In this document: positions 21,212 through 29,892 of the stretch, piece after piece | Layout of the letters: each line of letters opens with the position of its first letter | How positions within the stretch are numbered: the stretch's first letter is position 1 | NCBI RefSeq assembly: GCF_020616335.1 | Contig: NZ_CP085051.1 | Span: 2,170,001 to 2,234,000, forward strand | Direction: 5' to 3' | Source: Corynebacterium uberis | GTDB taxonomy: Bacteria; Actinomycetota; Actinomycetes; Mycobacteriales; Mycobacteriaceae | Length of the DNA: 64,000 nucleotides | Translations under genes and position numbers: made by a program | Notes under the pieces: generated by a model | The model's input: only the letters and a program-made list of their open reading frames with translations | What the model was told of the DNA's origin: nothing | Database searches by the model: none

Positions 21212-22795
21212 CTAAGCCTCCGGCTTGACCATCGGGAAGAGCACGGTCTCCCGAATGCCCAGGCCAGTCAGTGCCATGAGCAGGCGATCAATGCCCATTC
21301 CGTTGCCGGAGGTCGGGGGCATGCCCTGTTCCATGGCGCGCAGGAAGTCCTCGTCTAGGACCATGGCTTCCTCGTCGCCGCCGGCGGCCAGGCGGGCCTG
21401 GTCCTCAAAGCGTTCGCGCTGGATGACGGGGTCCACCAGTTCGGAGTAGCCGGTGGCCAGCTCGAAGCCGCGGACGTAGAGGTCCCACTTTTCGGTGACG
21501 CCGGGCTTGCTGCGGTGCTGGCGGGTCAGCGGGGAGGTCTCCACGGGGAAGTTCTTGACAAAGACCGGCCCGTAGAGCTGATCGGAGCACAGGTGCTCCC
21601 AGATCTCTTCGACGAACTTACCGTGACCCCACCCGCCTGCCTTGGGCCAGTCGAGCCCGATGGCGTCGGCAAGCGAACGCAACTCATCGACGGTGCTGTC
21701 GATGGTCACCTCGGGTTGGCCGGGGTGCTTGGCGGCGAGCGCCTCGTTGAGGGAGGGATACATTTCCATCTCGCGCCACTGCCCGCCGAAGTCATATTCG
21801 GTGCCGTCCGCCAGGGTGACGGTGGTGGAGCCGAAGACCTCCACGGCGACGGATTGGATCAGCCCCTTGATCAGCGCGGCGCCGTCCTCATAGGTGCCAA
21901 AGGCCTGGTAGGTCTCCAGCATGGCAAATTCGGGGCTGTGGGAGGAGTCCACGCCCTCGTTGCGGAAGTTGCGGTTGACCTCAAAGACGCGCTCCAGCCC
22001 GCCGACGACGCAGCGCTTGAGAAACAGCTCCGGGGCGATGCGCAGATACAGGTCAATGTCGAGCGCGTTGGAGTGGGTGACAAACGGGCGCGCGGCCGCC
22101 CCGCCATGCAGGGTTTGCAGCATGGGGGTTTCTACCTCCAGGAAGCCCTGGTCTTCCAGGTAGTGGCGCACGGCGCGCAGCACCTTAATCCGGGTCAGCG
22201 CGTTGTCGCGGGCCTGGGAGCGCATGATCAGGTCCGTGTAGCGCTGGCGCACGCGGGTGTCCTCATTCATCTGCGCGAAGGCCACGGGCAGCGGGCGCAG
22301 GGCCTTGGCGGCCATGGACCAGCGAGTGGCCATGATGGACAGCTCGCCGCGGCGGGAGGCGGCCACGATGCCGCGAACGGAAATAAAGTCGCCCAGGTCA
22401 ACGTCGGCCTTCCAGGCGTCGAGGGCGTCCTTGCCCACCTTGGCCAGGGAGAGCATGGCTTGGATCTGGGTGCCGTCGCCGGCCTGGAGGGTGGCAAAGC
22501 ACAGCTTGCCGGTGTTGCGCATAAACATCAGGCGGCCGACCACGGCGACTTCGTCGTCGGTCTCCTGACCCGGCTCGAGGACGGTCACGCCGGCGTCAGG
22601 ATCAGCCGGCGAATCAGCAGCGCCGTCCTGCGCGACGGTGTAGCGGGCGCGGATATCGGCGATGTCTGCGGTGCGGTCGACGGTGACGGGGTAGGCCTCA
22701 ATTCCGGCGTCGAGTAGTCGGGCGCGCTTCTCGCGGCGGATGCGCAGCTGTTCGGGCAGGTCGGCGGCGTGCTGGGGGTTTTGGGGGTTGTTCAC
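21212..22795 (-). CDS. lysS: Lysyl-tRNA synthetase, class II
   Basis: LysS charges tRNA-Lys. The 527-residue protein has an N-terminal OB fold and a class II core with motif 2 ([18 protein letters not shown]) and motif 3 ([15 protein letters not shown]) near the C terminus. An insertion with [13 protein letters not shown] (about 60-75) sits before the OB fold. In Mycobacterium tuberculosis lysS lies between coaX and lsr2-clpC1. Here panD, coaX and lsr2 are not beside it. Confidence 0.96.
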   Translation of the reverse strand: MNNPQNPQHAADLPEQLRIRREKRARLLDAGIEAYPVTVDRTADIADIRARYTVAQDGAADSPADPDAGVTVLEPGQETDDEVAVVGRLMFMRNTGKLCFATLQAGDGTQIQAMLSLAKVGKDALDAWKADVDLGDFISVRGIVAASRRGELSIMATRWSMAAKALRPLPVAFAQMNEDTRVRQRYTDLIMRSQARDNALTRIKVLRAVRHYLEDQGFLEVETPMLQTLHGGAAARPFVTHSNALDIDLYLRIAPELFLKRCVVGGLERVFEVNRNFRNEGVDSSHSPEFAMLETYQAFGTYEDGAALIKGLIQSVAVEVFGSTTVTLADGTEYDFGGQWREMEMYPSLNEALAAKHPGQPEVTIDSTVDELRSLADAIGLDWPKAGGWGHGKFVEEIWEHLCSDQLYGPVFVKNFPVETSPLTRQHRSKPGVTEKWDLYVRGFELATGYSELVDPVIQRERFEDQARLAAGGDEEAMVLDEDFLRAMEQGMPPTSGNGMGIDRLLMALTGLGIRETVLFPMVKPEA

Positions 22796-22996
22796 AGCAT
22801 CCCAGCGTATCGCATGGGTTGGCGGTTCCAGCCACCGGCAGATTAATGTGATATCGCTTTTTCGCCGTGTGCGCGCTAAACTGATATCAGATTATCGCTT
22901 CTCGACGCCCCGCGTGCCCCACCCGCCGCGCCGCGCCAGCGATGGTCCCCCACTTATTCCCGCTCCCCCACCCGCACCATCAAGAAGGAGAAACCC
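22796..22996. promoter_or_regulatory. Divergent control region of lysS and the SPFH gene
   Basis: It contains the perfect palindrome CTGATATCAG (22881-22890), immediately followed by a copy of the dispersed motif CGCTTCTCGACGC (22896-22908) extended with CCC. AT-rich patches around 22850-22895 could hold promoters for both genes. Confidence 0.4.
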
Positions 22997-23938
22997 ATGA
23001 GCACAGACACCAACCCCGAGGTCCCAGAGGCCGAGGTCGCCGACCGCCCCGTGGGCTTGGGCGCGACCAAGGTAGACATCAAGGAGCAGCGCACATTTAG
23101 CGCCGGCGGCGGGGCCACCCTGGGCGCGGTGGTGGTGGCCATCGTGTGCTTCGGCGTCGGCGCCTGGGCGGTGGCCACCGAGTCCTCGCTGGCCATCATC
23201 GCCCCCGTCGCCTTTATCATCGGCGCGCTGCTGCTGAGCATGATCCGGATTATCAACCCGGGCCACACCTTGGTTATCCAGCTCTTCGGCCGCTACCTGG
23301 GCACCTGCCGGCGCACGGGCCTGGTGCTCGTCCCGCCGCTGACCACCACCAAGAAGGTCTCGGTGCGGGTGCGCAACTTTGAAACGGAGCAGATCAAGGT
23401 CAATGACTTTGGCGGCAACCCGGTCAACATCGCCTCCATCATCGTCTGGCAGATTGCCGATACCGCCAAGGCCACGTTCTGCGTAGAAACCGTCGACGAG
23501 TTCATCGCCTCCCAGGCCGAGTCCGCGCTGCGCCACGTGGCCACCTCGCACCCCTACGACGGCGGCACCAACCACCACCCCTCACTGTCCGGGTCCACGG
23601 ACCTGGTCTCCCGGGAGCTTGCCGATGAAGTCGCCGCGCGCGTATCCATGGCCGGCATCGAGATCATCGAGGCGCGCATCTCCTCGCTGTCCTACGCCCC
23701 GGAGATCGCCCAGGCGATGCTCCAGCGCCAGCAGGCCGCCGCGATCGTGGACGCCCGCGAGACCATCGTCGACGGCGCGGTGTCCATGGTCGATTCCGCG
23801 CTCAAGGAGCTGGAGGCCAAGCAGATCGTGGACTTGGATCCGGAGCGCCGCGCCGCGATGGTGTCCAACCTGCTGGTGGTGCTGTGCTCGGACAATAATG
23901 TCCAGCCGATGGTTAATACGGGTAGTCTGTATTCCTAA
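22997..23938 (+). CDS. SPFH/band 7 (stomatin-like) membrane protein
   Basis: The 313-residue protein has two hydrophobic segments near the N terminus (about 38-60 and 63-84), then an SPFH domain starting at NPGHTLVIQLFGRY and a helical region rich in Ala, Gln and Glu. SPFH proteins form large rings that organise membrane microdomains and associate with proteases. AAGGAG lies upstream of the ATG. Its stop codon is directly followed by the ATG of a ribbon-helix-helix gene. The role in this organism is not known. Confidence 0.85.
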   Translation: MSTDTNPEVPEAEVADRPVGLGATKVDIKEQRTFSAGGGATLGAVVVAIVCFGVGAWAVATESSLAIIAPVAFIIGALLLSMIRIINPGHTLVIQLFGRYLGTCRRTGLVLVPPLTTTKKVSVRVRNFETEQIKVNDFGGNPVNIASIIVWQIADTAKATFCVETVDEFIASQAESALRHVATSHPYDGGTNHHPSLSGSTDLVSRELADEVAARVSMAGIEIIEARISSLSYAPEIAQAMLQRQQAAAIVDARETIVDGAVSMVDSALKELEAKQIVDLDPERRAAMVSNLLVVLCSDNNVQPMVNTGSLYS

Positions 23939-24166
23939 ATGGCCCGCAAAAACGTCCCGCTGCGCATCGACCCGGGGGTCTATGACGCCATCGCCCGCTG
24001 GGCGGCCGACGAGGCGCGCAGCGTCAACGCCCAGATGGAAGTGATGCTTCGCGACGCCCTCCGCCGCGCCGGTCGGCTGCCCCGCAACGTCGGCGACCTG
24101 CCGCGCCGCGGCCGGCCCAAGGGCACCAGCTCTGCTGCCCCCACCTCTCCCGAGGACGCCAGCTAG
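23939..24166 (+). CDS. Ribbon-helix-helix (Arc type) small protein
   Basis: The 75-residue protein begins with [20 protein letters not shown] and has [15 protein letters not shown] about residues 27-41, the beta strand plus two helices of an Arc/MetJ DNA-binding dimer. The tail is basic and Ser/Pro-rich. Its ATG touches the stop of the SPFH gene, so the two are translationally coupled. Similar proteins act as antitoxins, but no toxin is next to it; the downstream gene is convergent. An autoregulator of the SPFH pair is a reasonable guess. Confidence 0.75.
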   Translation: MARKNVPLRIDPGVYDAIARWAADEARSVNAQMEVMLRDALRRAGRLPRNVGDLPRRGRPKGTSSAAPTSPEDAS

Positions 24167-24972
24167 CTGGCGTCGCCCAGGTTTTTAAAGCCCACCCCCA
24201 GCGGCACGCCCACGTTATCTACCAGGCGCACCGGCCCGAACGTGGCGGCCACCAGCAGGCGAGCGTCCGCCTGCTGGCACTGCGGGTCAAGCCGGCGCAG
24301 GCTGCGGTCCCGCAGCTCAAGGTAGTCCGGGGCCACCCCCGCCGCGGCGAGCACCCCGGCCGCCGTGTCCAGCACCGCCTGATAGCCGCGCTCGGCCACA
24401 TGCGCGCCGGCTGTCAGCGCCGCCGACAGTGCCACCGCCGCCTCCCGCTGGTTCTTAGGCACGGCCACGTTGCGGTGGGAGACCGCCAGCCCACCAGGCA
24501 TGCGCACCGTGGGCACCGAGCGCACCGTGACATTCTGGTGCAGGTCCGTCATGGCCTGCTGGGCGGCCAGCGCGAACTCATAGTCCTTTTCGCCGACCAC
24601 CACGTCGCTGGCGCGCACCGCCGCGGCCAGCGCCACCAGCTGGGTCAGCGCCTCGCCCAGCTGCGCGGGGTCTTCCAGGCCGTGGTCGGCGGGCACCAGG
24701 CGGGTGCGCGGCCCGGCCGGATACAAGTCCCGCGGATCCACCCGGACCACCGCGTCAACCTGCGGGAGGGGCCCATCCTGGGTGCCGGTCAGCGCCAGGA
24801 TGGTGATGCCGCGGGGCAGGCGGGCGGCGGCGTCGATAAGCGCGAGGTGACCGGCGTGGATGGAATCCGCGCACACCAGCGCCACCGGGCGGCCCTGGGA
24901 GCGCAGCGCATGGCCCAGGCGTCCGGCCTGCTCCAGGGTCAGTTCGCGGGCCTGGCCGAAAGCAAAGCTCAT
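24163..24972 (-). CDS. PanC-like protein, divergent pantoate-beta-alanine ligase
   Basis: PanC joins pantoate and beta-alanine using ATP. This 269-residue protein keeps the nucleotidyltransferase HAGH motif (about residues 39-42) and VVGEKDYE (about 138-145). The usual PTMGALHEGH reads [12 protein letters not shown], and SSRNxYL reads SHRNVAV. Both are active-site regions, so activity may be lost or altered. ATG 24972 is chosen because it forms an ATGA overlap with the upstream stop and has AGGAG before it. Gene order DUF2520-panC matches mycobacteria, but panD does not follow. Confidence 0.75.
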   Translation of the reverse strand: MSFAFGQARELTLEQAGRLGHALRSQGRPVALVCADSIHAGHLALIDAAARLPRGITILALTGTQDGPLPQVDAVVRVDPRDLYPAGPRTRLVPADHGLEDPAQLGEALTQLVALAAAVRASDVVVGEKDYEFALAAQQAMTDLHQNVTVRSVPTVRMPGGLAVSHRNVAVPKNQREAAVALSAALTAGAHVAERGYQAVLDTAAGVLAAAGVAPDYLELRDRSLRRLDPQCQQADARLLVAATFGPVRLVDNVGVPLGVGFKNLGDAS

Positions 24973-25712
24973 GAGTTGCGCTCCTGTCGGGCCCACAGTT
25001 CCGCGTCCTGGTTGCCGGCCTCCTCGGCGGCAAAGCAGGTCAGGTCCAAAAATGCGCGGGCGACGCCGGGGTCCGTGATCGCCTGGTATTGCAGCTCCAG
25101 CTGGGTGACGCTGGGCAGCCCGTGGAGGGCGGCGGCGACATCGATGTCCAGCGTGTCAAGCTCCCCGGGCAGCGCCGCGCCGAGCAGGTCAGCAGCCTTT
25201 TCCAGCGCCGCGCGCGAGAACGCAATCCACGTCAGCGCGTGGTGGAGGTCGCACACCTGGTCCTCCTCGGCGAACACGCACAGCCCGTTGAGATCCGTGA
25301 CCATCATCCGCGCCACCGCCGCGCCGATCTCATCCGGGGCGTTGACTATCCAGCGGCTGCCGTCGAGCGGGCGAATCGCCGCGCACACCACGCCGGTGGG
25401 CGCCAGCGGGTCGAAGATCTCGGTGCCGTACTCAAAGCAGGTGTGGATGAGGATCTGCCGGGGGCGCAGCCGCGGCGCAAGATCCTCAATAAGCTGCGGC
25501 AGCTCGTCCGGATTGCAGGTCAGCACGAGCGCGTCCGCCGACGCGGCCAGCGCCTCGCGGATGTCCGTGTAGCGGGTCACGCTGTGCCCGGCGTTGCGCA
25601 TCCCCTCGGCGAAGACGGTGGTCACATAGGGTTCCTCGCCGAGGATGCCCTGCGTGGATTCGTCGTAATAAAACGCCACCCGCATCCGCGGCGGGCGTTC
25701 CCCTCCACTCAC
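24969..25712 (-). CDS. Rossmann-like, DUF2520-related protein
   Basis: The 247-residue protein sits where M. tuberculosis has Rv3603c, a Rossmann/DUF2520 protein next to panC. The N-terminal half alternates strands and helices, but no clean GxGxxG motif is visible; the start reads MRVAFYYDESTQGIL. The C-terminal half is helical, as in the 6-phosphogluconate-dehydrogenase-like DUF2520 domain. Translation starts at GTG within a GTGA overlap with the preceding gene, with GGAAAG upstream. A link to pantothenate synthesis is from context only. Cofactor binding looks doubtful. Confidence 0.7.
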   Translation of the reverse strand: MSGGERPPRMRVAFYYDESTQGILGEEPYVTTVFAEGMRNAGHSVTRYTDIREALAASADALVLTCNPDELPQLIEDLAPRLRPRQILIHTCFEYGTEIFDPLAPTGVVCAAIRPLDGSRWIVNAPDEIGAAVARMMVTDLNGLCVFAEEDQVCDLHHALTWIAFSRAALEKAADLLGAALPGELDTLDIDVAAALHGLPSVTQLELQYQAITDPGVARAFLDLTCFAAEEAGNQDAELWARQERNS

Positions 25713-27022
25713 CGGCGCCGTCTTTCCGATCCCGCCACCAGGTCAGCCACGGACACGCTGCGCGCGTTTTCATCGGCGCGGCGCCGCCCGCGTCGGCCCT
25801 CCCCCGACCGCGGGGAGGCCGCCTCGCCGCGGGCGATATCGCGCACGCCCATCTCGGCGGTGTCGTCCGCGCGCCAGGACGGGATCTCCGCGGCCGGCTC
25901 CTCGGGGCTGGCATGGTGCCCGTAGCCTGCGGCCTCATCACGGTCCTGATCCGCTTGCCGACGCCGCCGTCCCCCATGCCGGCCGGAATCCTGCTCCCGG
26001 TCCTGGTCCCGGTCCTGGTCCCGGTTCTGCTCCCGCCTGCGCGCCCGCGCGCCCGAGTGCCGCCCCTGCGGCTCCTCCTCGGGCTCAGGATCGGGCTCCG
26101 GCTCCGGGTCATCGTGCGCGGCATACAGCCAGCTGGCCAGCTCGCTCGAATCGCCGCCCCGGTGGCTGCCGGTATACGCGTCGCTGCCGGAGGCCTCCGT
26201 GGTCACCGCCCAACCCTCATCCGAGGGCGTCAACGGTGCCGCCGCGGCGGAATCTTCATCCTCCAGCAGGCGCGCCAACTCCGGGGAGATAGAGCGCGGG
26301 TACTGCCCGTGCACATCCGAGGCGCCCAGGCGGCCCTCCACCGCGTCAACAGAGGGCGCCCCACTGGCGTGGCCGGCCTTTTCAAAGTGCTCGCCGCCCA
26401 CCGCGTGGGCCTCCGCCTCCAACTCGCGCAGCCGCCACGCCTCCGCGCGCAGCGCCGCCGGCTCATACTCGAAGGAATGCCCAGATAGCTCCTCCAGCTG
26501 TGCCTTTAGCTCATCAAGCCCGGCGCGAATATCGGCCAGGATGGCCATATCCGCATCCCGCAGCTGGTACTCCGTGCGCGCCTTGGCCTGCTCCGCCTGC
26601 GCGTTCGCCTGCGCCTGGCGCAGCTGCGAGCGGTGCAGGCGTTGCTCATAGGCCAATTCCTCCCGGGAACGTTCCACCTGGCGGCGATAACGGCCTACCA
26701 AAATAAAACCAATTATCGCCGACCATAACGCCGCCAACAGCGCCAACTTCAAGGCGATATCATTTTGGGTCAACAGCATGACCACGCTGGCAATAAACGC
26801 CACCGCGATGACCACAACAAGCAGAATCTGGCCGCCGTCCCAGCCCCCACTATCCGCCCCCTGGCGAGCACGCCGCGGGCCTGTTTGCCCTGCATACCCG
26901 GCACGCCCCGCGTGGCTCGTGTGCTCCCCGTGGGCACCACCACGCCGGGAAACGGGCCTGTCTGTGCCGGCTGCGCGGCGCGCAGTGGGCTCGGAATGGC
27001 GGTCCCTATAAGGCGAGTTCAT
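25709..27022 (-). CDS. DUF6779-type membrane protein with long disordered tail
   Basis: The 437-residue protein has a charged N terminus (about 1-62), two membrane segments (about 66-86 and 90-110), a coiled coil rich in Gln, Ala and Arg (about 113-170) and a long low-complexity C-terminal half with Asp-Arg-Gln repeats and Arg clusters. This matches the position and form of M. tuberculosis Rv3604c. ATG 27022 lies 8 bases after the upstream stop codon and is chosen over a farther upstream codon. Function is unknown; the charged tail is probably cytoplasmic. Confidence 0.75.
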   Translation of the reverse strand: MNSPYRDRHSEPTARRAAGTDRPVSRRGGAHGEHTSHAGRAGYAGQTGPRRARQGADSGGWDGGQILLVVVIAVAFIASVVMLLTQNDIALKLALLAALWSAIIGFILVGRYRRQVERSREELAYEQRLHRSQLRQAQANAQAEQAKARTEYQLRDADMAILADIRAGLDELKAQLEELSGHSFEYEPAALRAEAWRLRELEAEAHAVGGEHFEKAGHASGAPSVDAVEGRLGASDVHGQYPRSISPELARLLEDEDSAAAAPLTPSDEGWAVTTEASGSDAYTGSHRGGDSSELASWLYAAHDDPEPEPDPEPEEEPQGRHSGARARRREQNRDQDRDQDREQDSGRHGGRRRRQADQDRDEAAGYGHHASPEEPAAEIPSWRADDTAEMGVRDIARGEAASPRSGEGRRGRRRADENARSVSVADLVAGSERRRR

Positions 27023-27032
27023 GTTCCCCAAC

Positions 27033-27500
27033 TTACCCAACCGCCTCGCCTTCAGTCGGCGGCGACACTTCACAGGAATTCTCTAAAAACAAACCCGCGG
27101 CGCACAATGCCACGCCCCCCAGCGCACTGGCCGCCACGCCCGGGGCATCCGTCCCGGCCGCCACCAGCTGCCCGGCGTGCGGAAGAACATAGACGGCCAT
27201 GCCCACATAAACGCCGCCGACGATCGCCCCCGTCCACGCCGAGGCCTTGCCCACCACCAGCAGCTGAGCCGCCAGCACCGGGTTGAGCTGGCTGCGGTCC
27301 AGCCCAATGCGCCCGTCCTCCTTGCGCGACCGAACCTTTAGCGCAAAATAGACGCACAGCCCGGCCATGACCCACAGGGTGACAGACACCGTCACCGGGA
27401 TGGGCGGCAGGGAGCCATAGAACCGCCACGTTCCTATCAGCGCCAGCGCGGCGCAGAACCCGCCAGCGGCCACCAGGGCGGTCACCGAGGTTTTCTTCAT
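27033..27500 (-). CDS. DUF3180 membrane protein
   Basis: The 155-residue protein has four hydrophobic segments and matches DUF3180, a family found beside folK in Corynebacteriales (Rv3605c in M. tuberculosis). The start at ATG 27500 has GGAGGT about 9 bases before it and lies 7 bases after the folK stop. A paired NSCEVSPP near the C terminus is polar. Function is unknown. Confidence 0.85.
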   Translation of the reverse strand: MKKTSVTALVAAGGFCAALALIGTWRFYGSLPPIPVTVSVTLWVMAGLCVYFALKVRSRKEDGRIGLDRSQLNPVLAAQLLVVGKASAWTGAIVGGVYVGMAVYVLPHAGQLVAAGTDAPGVAASALGGVALCAAGLFLENSCEVSPPTEGEAVG

Positions 27501-27507
27501 GGTTGAT

Positions 27508-28005
27508 TCACACCTCCAAGGGCCCGTCGGCGCGCACGGCCGCAACCTCGTCGGGGTCAAGGCCCGCCACAATCTGCGCGACCGGCTTTCCCCCCAGCGT
27601 GGCATGCGGATCGATTTCTAGCCAGGGCACGAGCACAAACGCCCGGTTGTGGGCCTGCGGGTGCGGCAGCGTCAGCGTGGGGTCTGCGGAGGTGATCTCC
27701 GCGCCGCGCTCGTCCCACGCGGCCACGATGTCCACGTCCAGGGTGCGCGGCCCCCACCGGCGCAACCGGGTGCGCTGCGCCGCCTGCTCTAATGCCCACC
27801 CGCGGTGCAACAGCTCCAGGGGGGTATCTGGGGTCTCCACGATGAGCGTGACGTTAAGAAAGTCCGGCTGGTCCGTGACCCCCCACGGCGGGGTGGCATA
27901 GACCTGGGATTGGGCGCGGACCTGGGGCCCAAAGTGGCGCGGCACGCTGGCCAGCAGCGCGCGGCGATCCTCCATGTTGGACCCGATGGACAGCACGGCG
28001 CGCAC
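27508..28005 (-). CDS. folK: 2-amino-4-hydroxy-6-hydroxymethyldihydropteridine pyrophosphokinase
   Basis: FolK transfers pyrophosphate from ATP to the pterin alcohol before FolP acts. The 165-residue protein has the N-terminal GSNMEDR loop and the signature RWGPRTLDVDI (about 82-92). It begins with GTG in a TAGTG one-base overlap with the folB stop, so the pair is tightly coupled. Confidence 0.95.
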   Translation of the reverse strand: MRAVLSIGSNMEDRRALLASVPRHFGPQVRAQSQVYATPPWGVTDQPDFLNVTLIVETPDTPLELLHRGWALEQAAQRTRLRRWGPRTLDVDIVAAWDERGAEITSADPTLTLPHPQAHNRAFVLVPWLEIDPHATLGGKPVAQIVAGLDPDEVAAVRADGPLEV

Positions 28006-28394
28006 TATTTCGCCCCCGTCAGGCCTTGGGTCTTGCGGGAGCGGCGCGCCACCACGGCGACGTCAGCGAACGTGTGCGGGATGGGCGCCTGCGGCTTGTG
28101 CACGGTGACTTCCACGGCGTGCAGCTGCGGGAACTGGGCCATCGCGGCATCGGCAATGCGCCCCGCAACGGCCTCAATGAGGTCGCACGGCGGGCCGGTG
28201 AGCACCTGGTAGGCCAGCTCCGCGAGCTGCGCATAGTTGACGGTCTGGGTCAGGTCATCGCTTGCCGACGCCCCCCGCAGATCCGCCCAGCACACAACAT
28301 CGGCAAGGAAGGTCTGCCCGACGCGCTTTTCTTCCGCAAACACCCCGTGGTAGCCAAAGGCCTCCAGGCCCTTCAGCTCAATGCGATCAGCCAT
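28005..28394 (-). CDS. folB: Dihydroneopterin aldolase
   Basis: FolB cleaves dihydroneopterin to the hydroxymethyl pterin. The 129-residue protein starts MADRIELKGLEAFGYHGVF, the family N terminus, with the catalytic Tyr/Glu region and the C-terminal VTVHKPQAPIP. ATG 28394 overlaps the folP stop by 8 bases. A much longer upstream frame exists only as a shadow of folP. Confidence 0.95.
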   Translation of the reverse strand: MADRIELKGLEAFGYHGVFAEEKRVGQTFLADVVCWADLRGASASDDLTQTVNYAQLAELAYQVLTGPPCDLIEAVAGRIADAAMAQFPQLHAVEVTVHKPQAPIPHTFADVAVVARRSRKTQGLTGAK

Positions 28395-29271
28395 GGTGGG
28401 CCTCCGACTCTGCGGTGGCCTGTGCCGCGCCTTGTGCCCACGCCTGCGCCACGTCCACCGCGTCGCGGGAGACCGCCACATCGTGGACGCGCACCCCCCA
28501 GGCACCGGCTTGTGCGGACAGTGCGGTGACCGCGGCGGTGGCGGGGTCGGCGTCGATAGGCGTGGAAGCCAGGCCCCGATCGGCGCGAATGGCGGTGAGG
28601 AAACGCTTGCGCGAGGCCCCCACCAGCACCGGAAAGTCCTTCTCAATGAAACTGGGCAGGGCGTGCAGCAGCGCCCAATTGTCCTGGGCGGACTTGGCAA
28701 AACCCAGGCCCGGATCCACCACAATATTGTCCGGGGCCACCCCGGCGCGCACCGCCGCATCCGCCAACCGGCGCAGCGTGGAGTGCACGTCCGCGACCAC
28801 CCCGCCGGTATGCTCGGCGCGCCCGGAGGCGTCCCCAAAGCGCACGGTCTTCCAGTGCATGAGGCACACCGGCAGGTTCGTGCGCGCCATGGCGGCGTAC
28901 ATGTCCGGGTCCGCCAGGCCGCCGGAGACGTCATTGATCATGGCCACGCCGGCCTGCGCGGCGGCCACCGCGGTGGAGGCGCGCATGGTGTCCACGGAGG
29001 TGGCAATCCCGCGCTGCGCCAGCTCCCGGATGACCGGGGCGACGCGCTGGGCCTCCACGTCCGCCGGGACGCGGGTGGCCCCCGGGCGGGTGGACTCCGC
29101 GCCCACATCGATCATGTCCGCGCCTTGTTCCACCAGCTCGATGCCGTGGGCGATGGCGGCGTCTACGTCCAGGTAGCGCCCGCCATCAGAGAAGGAATCC
29201 ACCGTGACGTTGACTATGCCCATGACCAGGCAGCGCCCCGGAACCGTCAAATCAGCTACGCGCACGGTCAT
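28387..29271 (-). CDS. folP: Dihydropteroate synthase
   Basis: FolP joins the pterin pyrophosphate to p-aminobenzoate and is the sulfonamide target. The 294-residue TIM-barrel protein has VNVTVDSFSDGG (about 20-31), GAESTRPGA (about 57-65), DPGLGFAK and the C-terminal RVHDV region. It lies between folE and folB in the folate operon. Loop residues look standard. Confidence 0.95.
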   Translation of the reverse strand: MTVRVADLTVPGRCLVMGIVNVTVDSFSDGGRYLDVDAAIAHGIELVEQGADMIDVGAESTRPGATRVPADVEAQRVAPVIRELAQRGIATSVDTMRASTAVAAAQAGVAMINDVSGGLADPDMYAAMARTNLPVCLMHWKTVRFGDASGRAEHTGGVVADVHSTLRRLADAAVRAGVAPDNIVVDPGLGFAKSAQDNWALLHALPSFIEKDFPVLVGASRKRFLTAIRADRGLASTPIDADPATAAVTALSAQAGAWGVRVHDVAVSRDAVDVAQAWAQGAAQATAESEAHHG

Positions 29272-29313
29272 GCCCGCCGCCTTTCTCCTTGAAACCTGTG
29301 TGTGGTGAAGAAG

Positions 29314-29892
29314 CTAACCTTTGATCAGGCTCAGCGCCTCCGCGCGGGAGGCCGCGTTGGCCTTAAAGCCCCCGCGCACCGCGGAGGTCACCGTGCGCGC
29401 CCCGGGCTTGCGGATACCGCGCATGGCCATGCACAGGTGCTCGCACTCGATGACCACGATCACGGACTGGGCGCGCAGCTTATCCACCAGGGCGTCTGCC
29501 ACCTGGGAGGTCAGCCGCTCCTGAACTTGGGGGCGCTTGGCAAAGCCGTCGACCAGGCGCGCCAGCTTGGACAGCCCGGTGACTTTGCCTTCCTTGTTGG
29601 GGATGTAGCCCACGTGGGCGACCCCCATGAAGGGCAGCAGGTGGTGTTCGCAGGTGGAGTACACCGGGATGTCGCGCACGAGCACCAGCTCTTGGTGGCC
29701 TTCGTCGAAGGTCTTGGCCAGCACCTCGGTGGGGTCGGTGTGCAGGCCGGCGAAGGTCTCCTTATACGCCCGGGCAACCCGCGCCGGGGTTTCGCGCAGG
29801 CCTTCGCGGTCCGGGTCCTCGCCGACGGCGATGAGCAGTTCGCGCACGGCCGCTTCGGCGCGGGCCGCATCAAATGTGCCCGCGGCGGTCAT
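29314..29892 (-). CDS. folE: GTP cyclohydrolase I
   Basis: FolE opens GTP to dihydroneopterin triphosphate, the first folate step. The 192-residue protein has the zinc motif [10 protein letters not shown] (about 80-89), the QERLT motif and IECEHLCM with the second zinc cysteine. Its ATG overlaps the ftsH stop as ATGA, so it is coupled to ftsH. Confidence 0.96.
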   Translation of the reverse strand: MTAAGTFDAARAEAAVRELLIAVGEDPDREGLRETPARVARAYKETFAGLHTDPTEVLAKTFDEGHQELVLVRDIPVYSTCEHHLLPFMGVAHVGYIPNKEGKVTGLSKLARLVDGFAKRPQVQERLTSQVADALVDKLRAQSVIVVIECEHLCMAMRGIRKPGARTVTSAVRGGFKANAASRAEALSLIKG

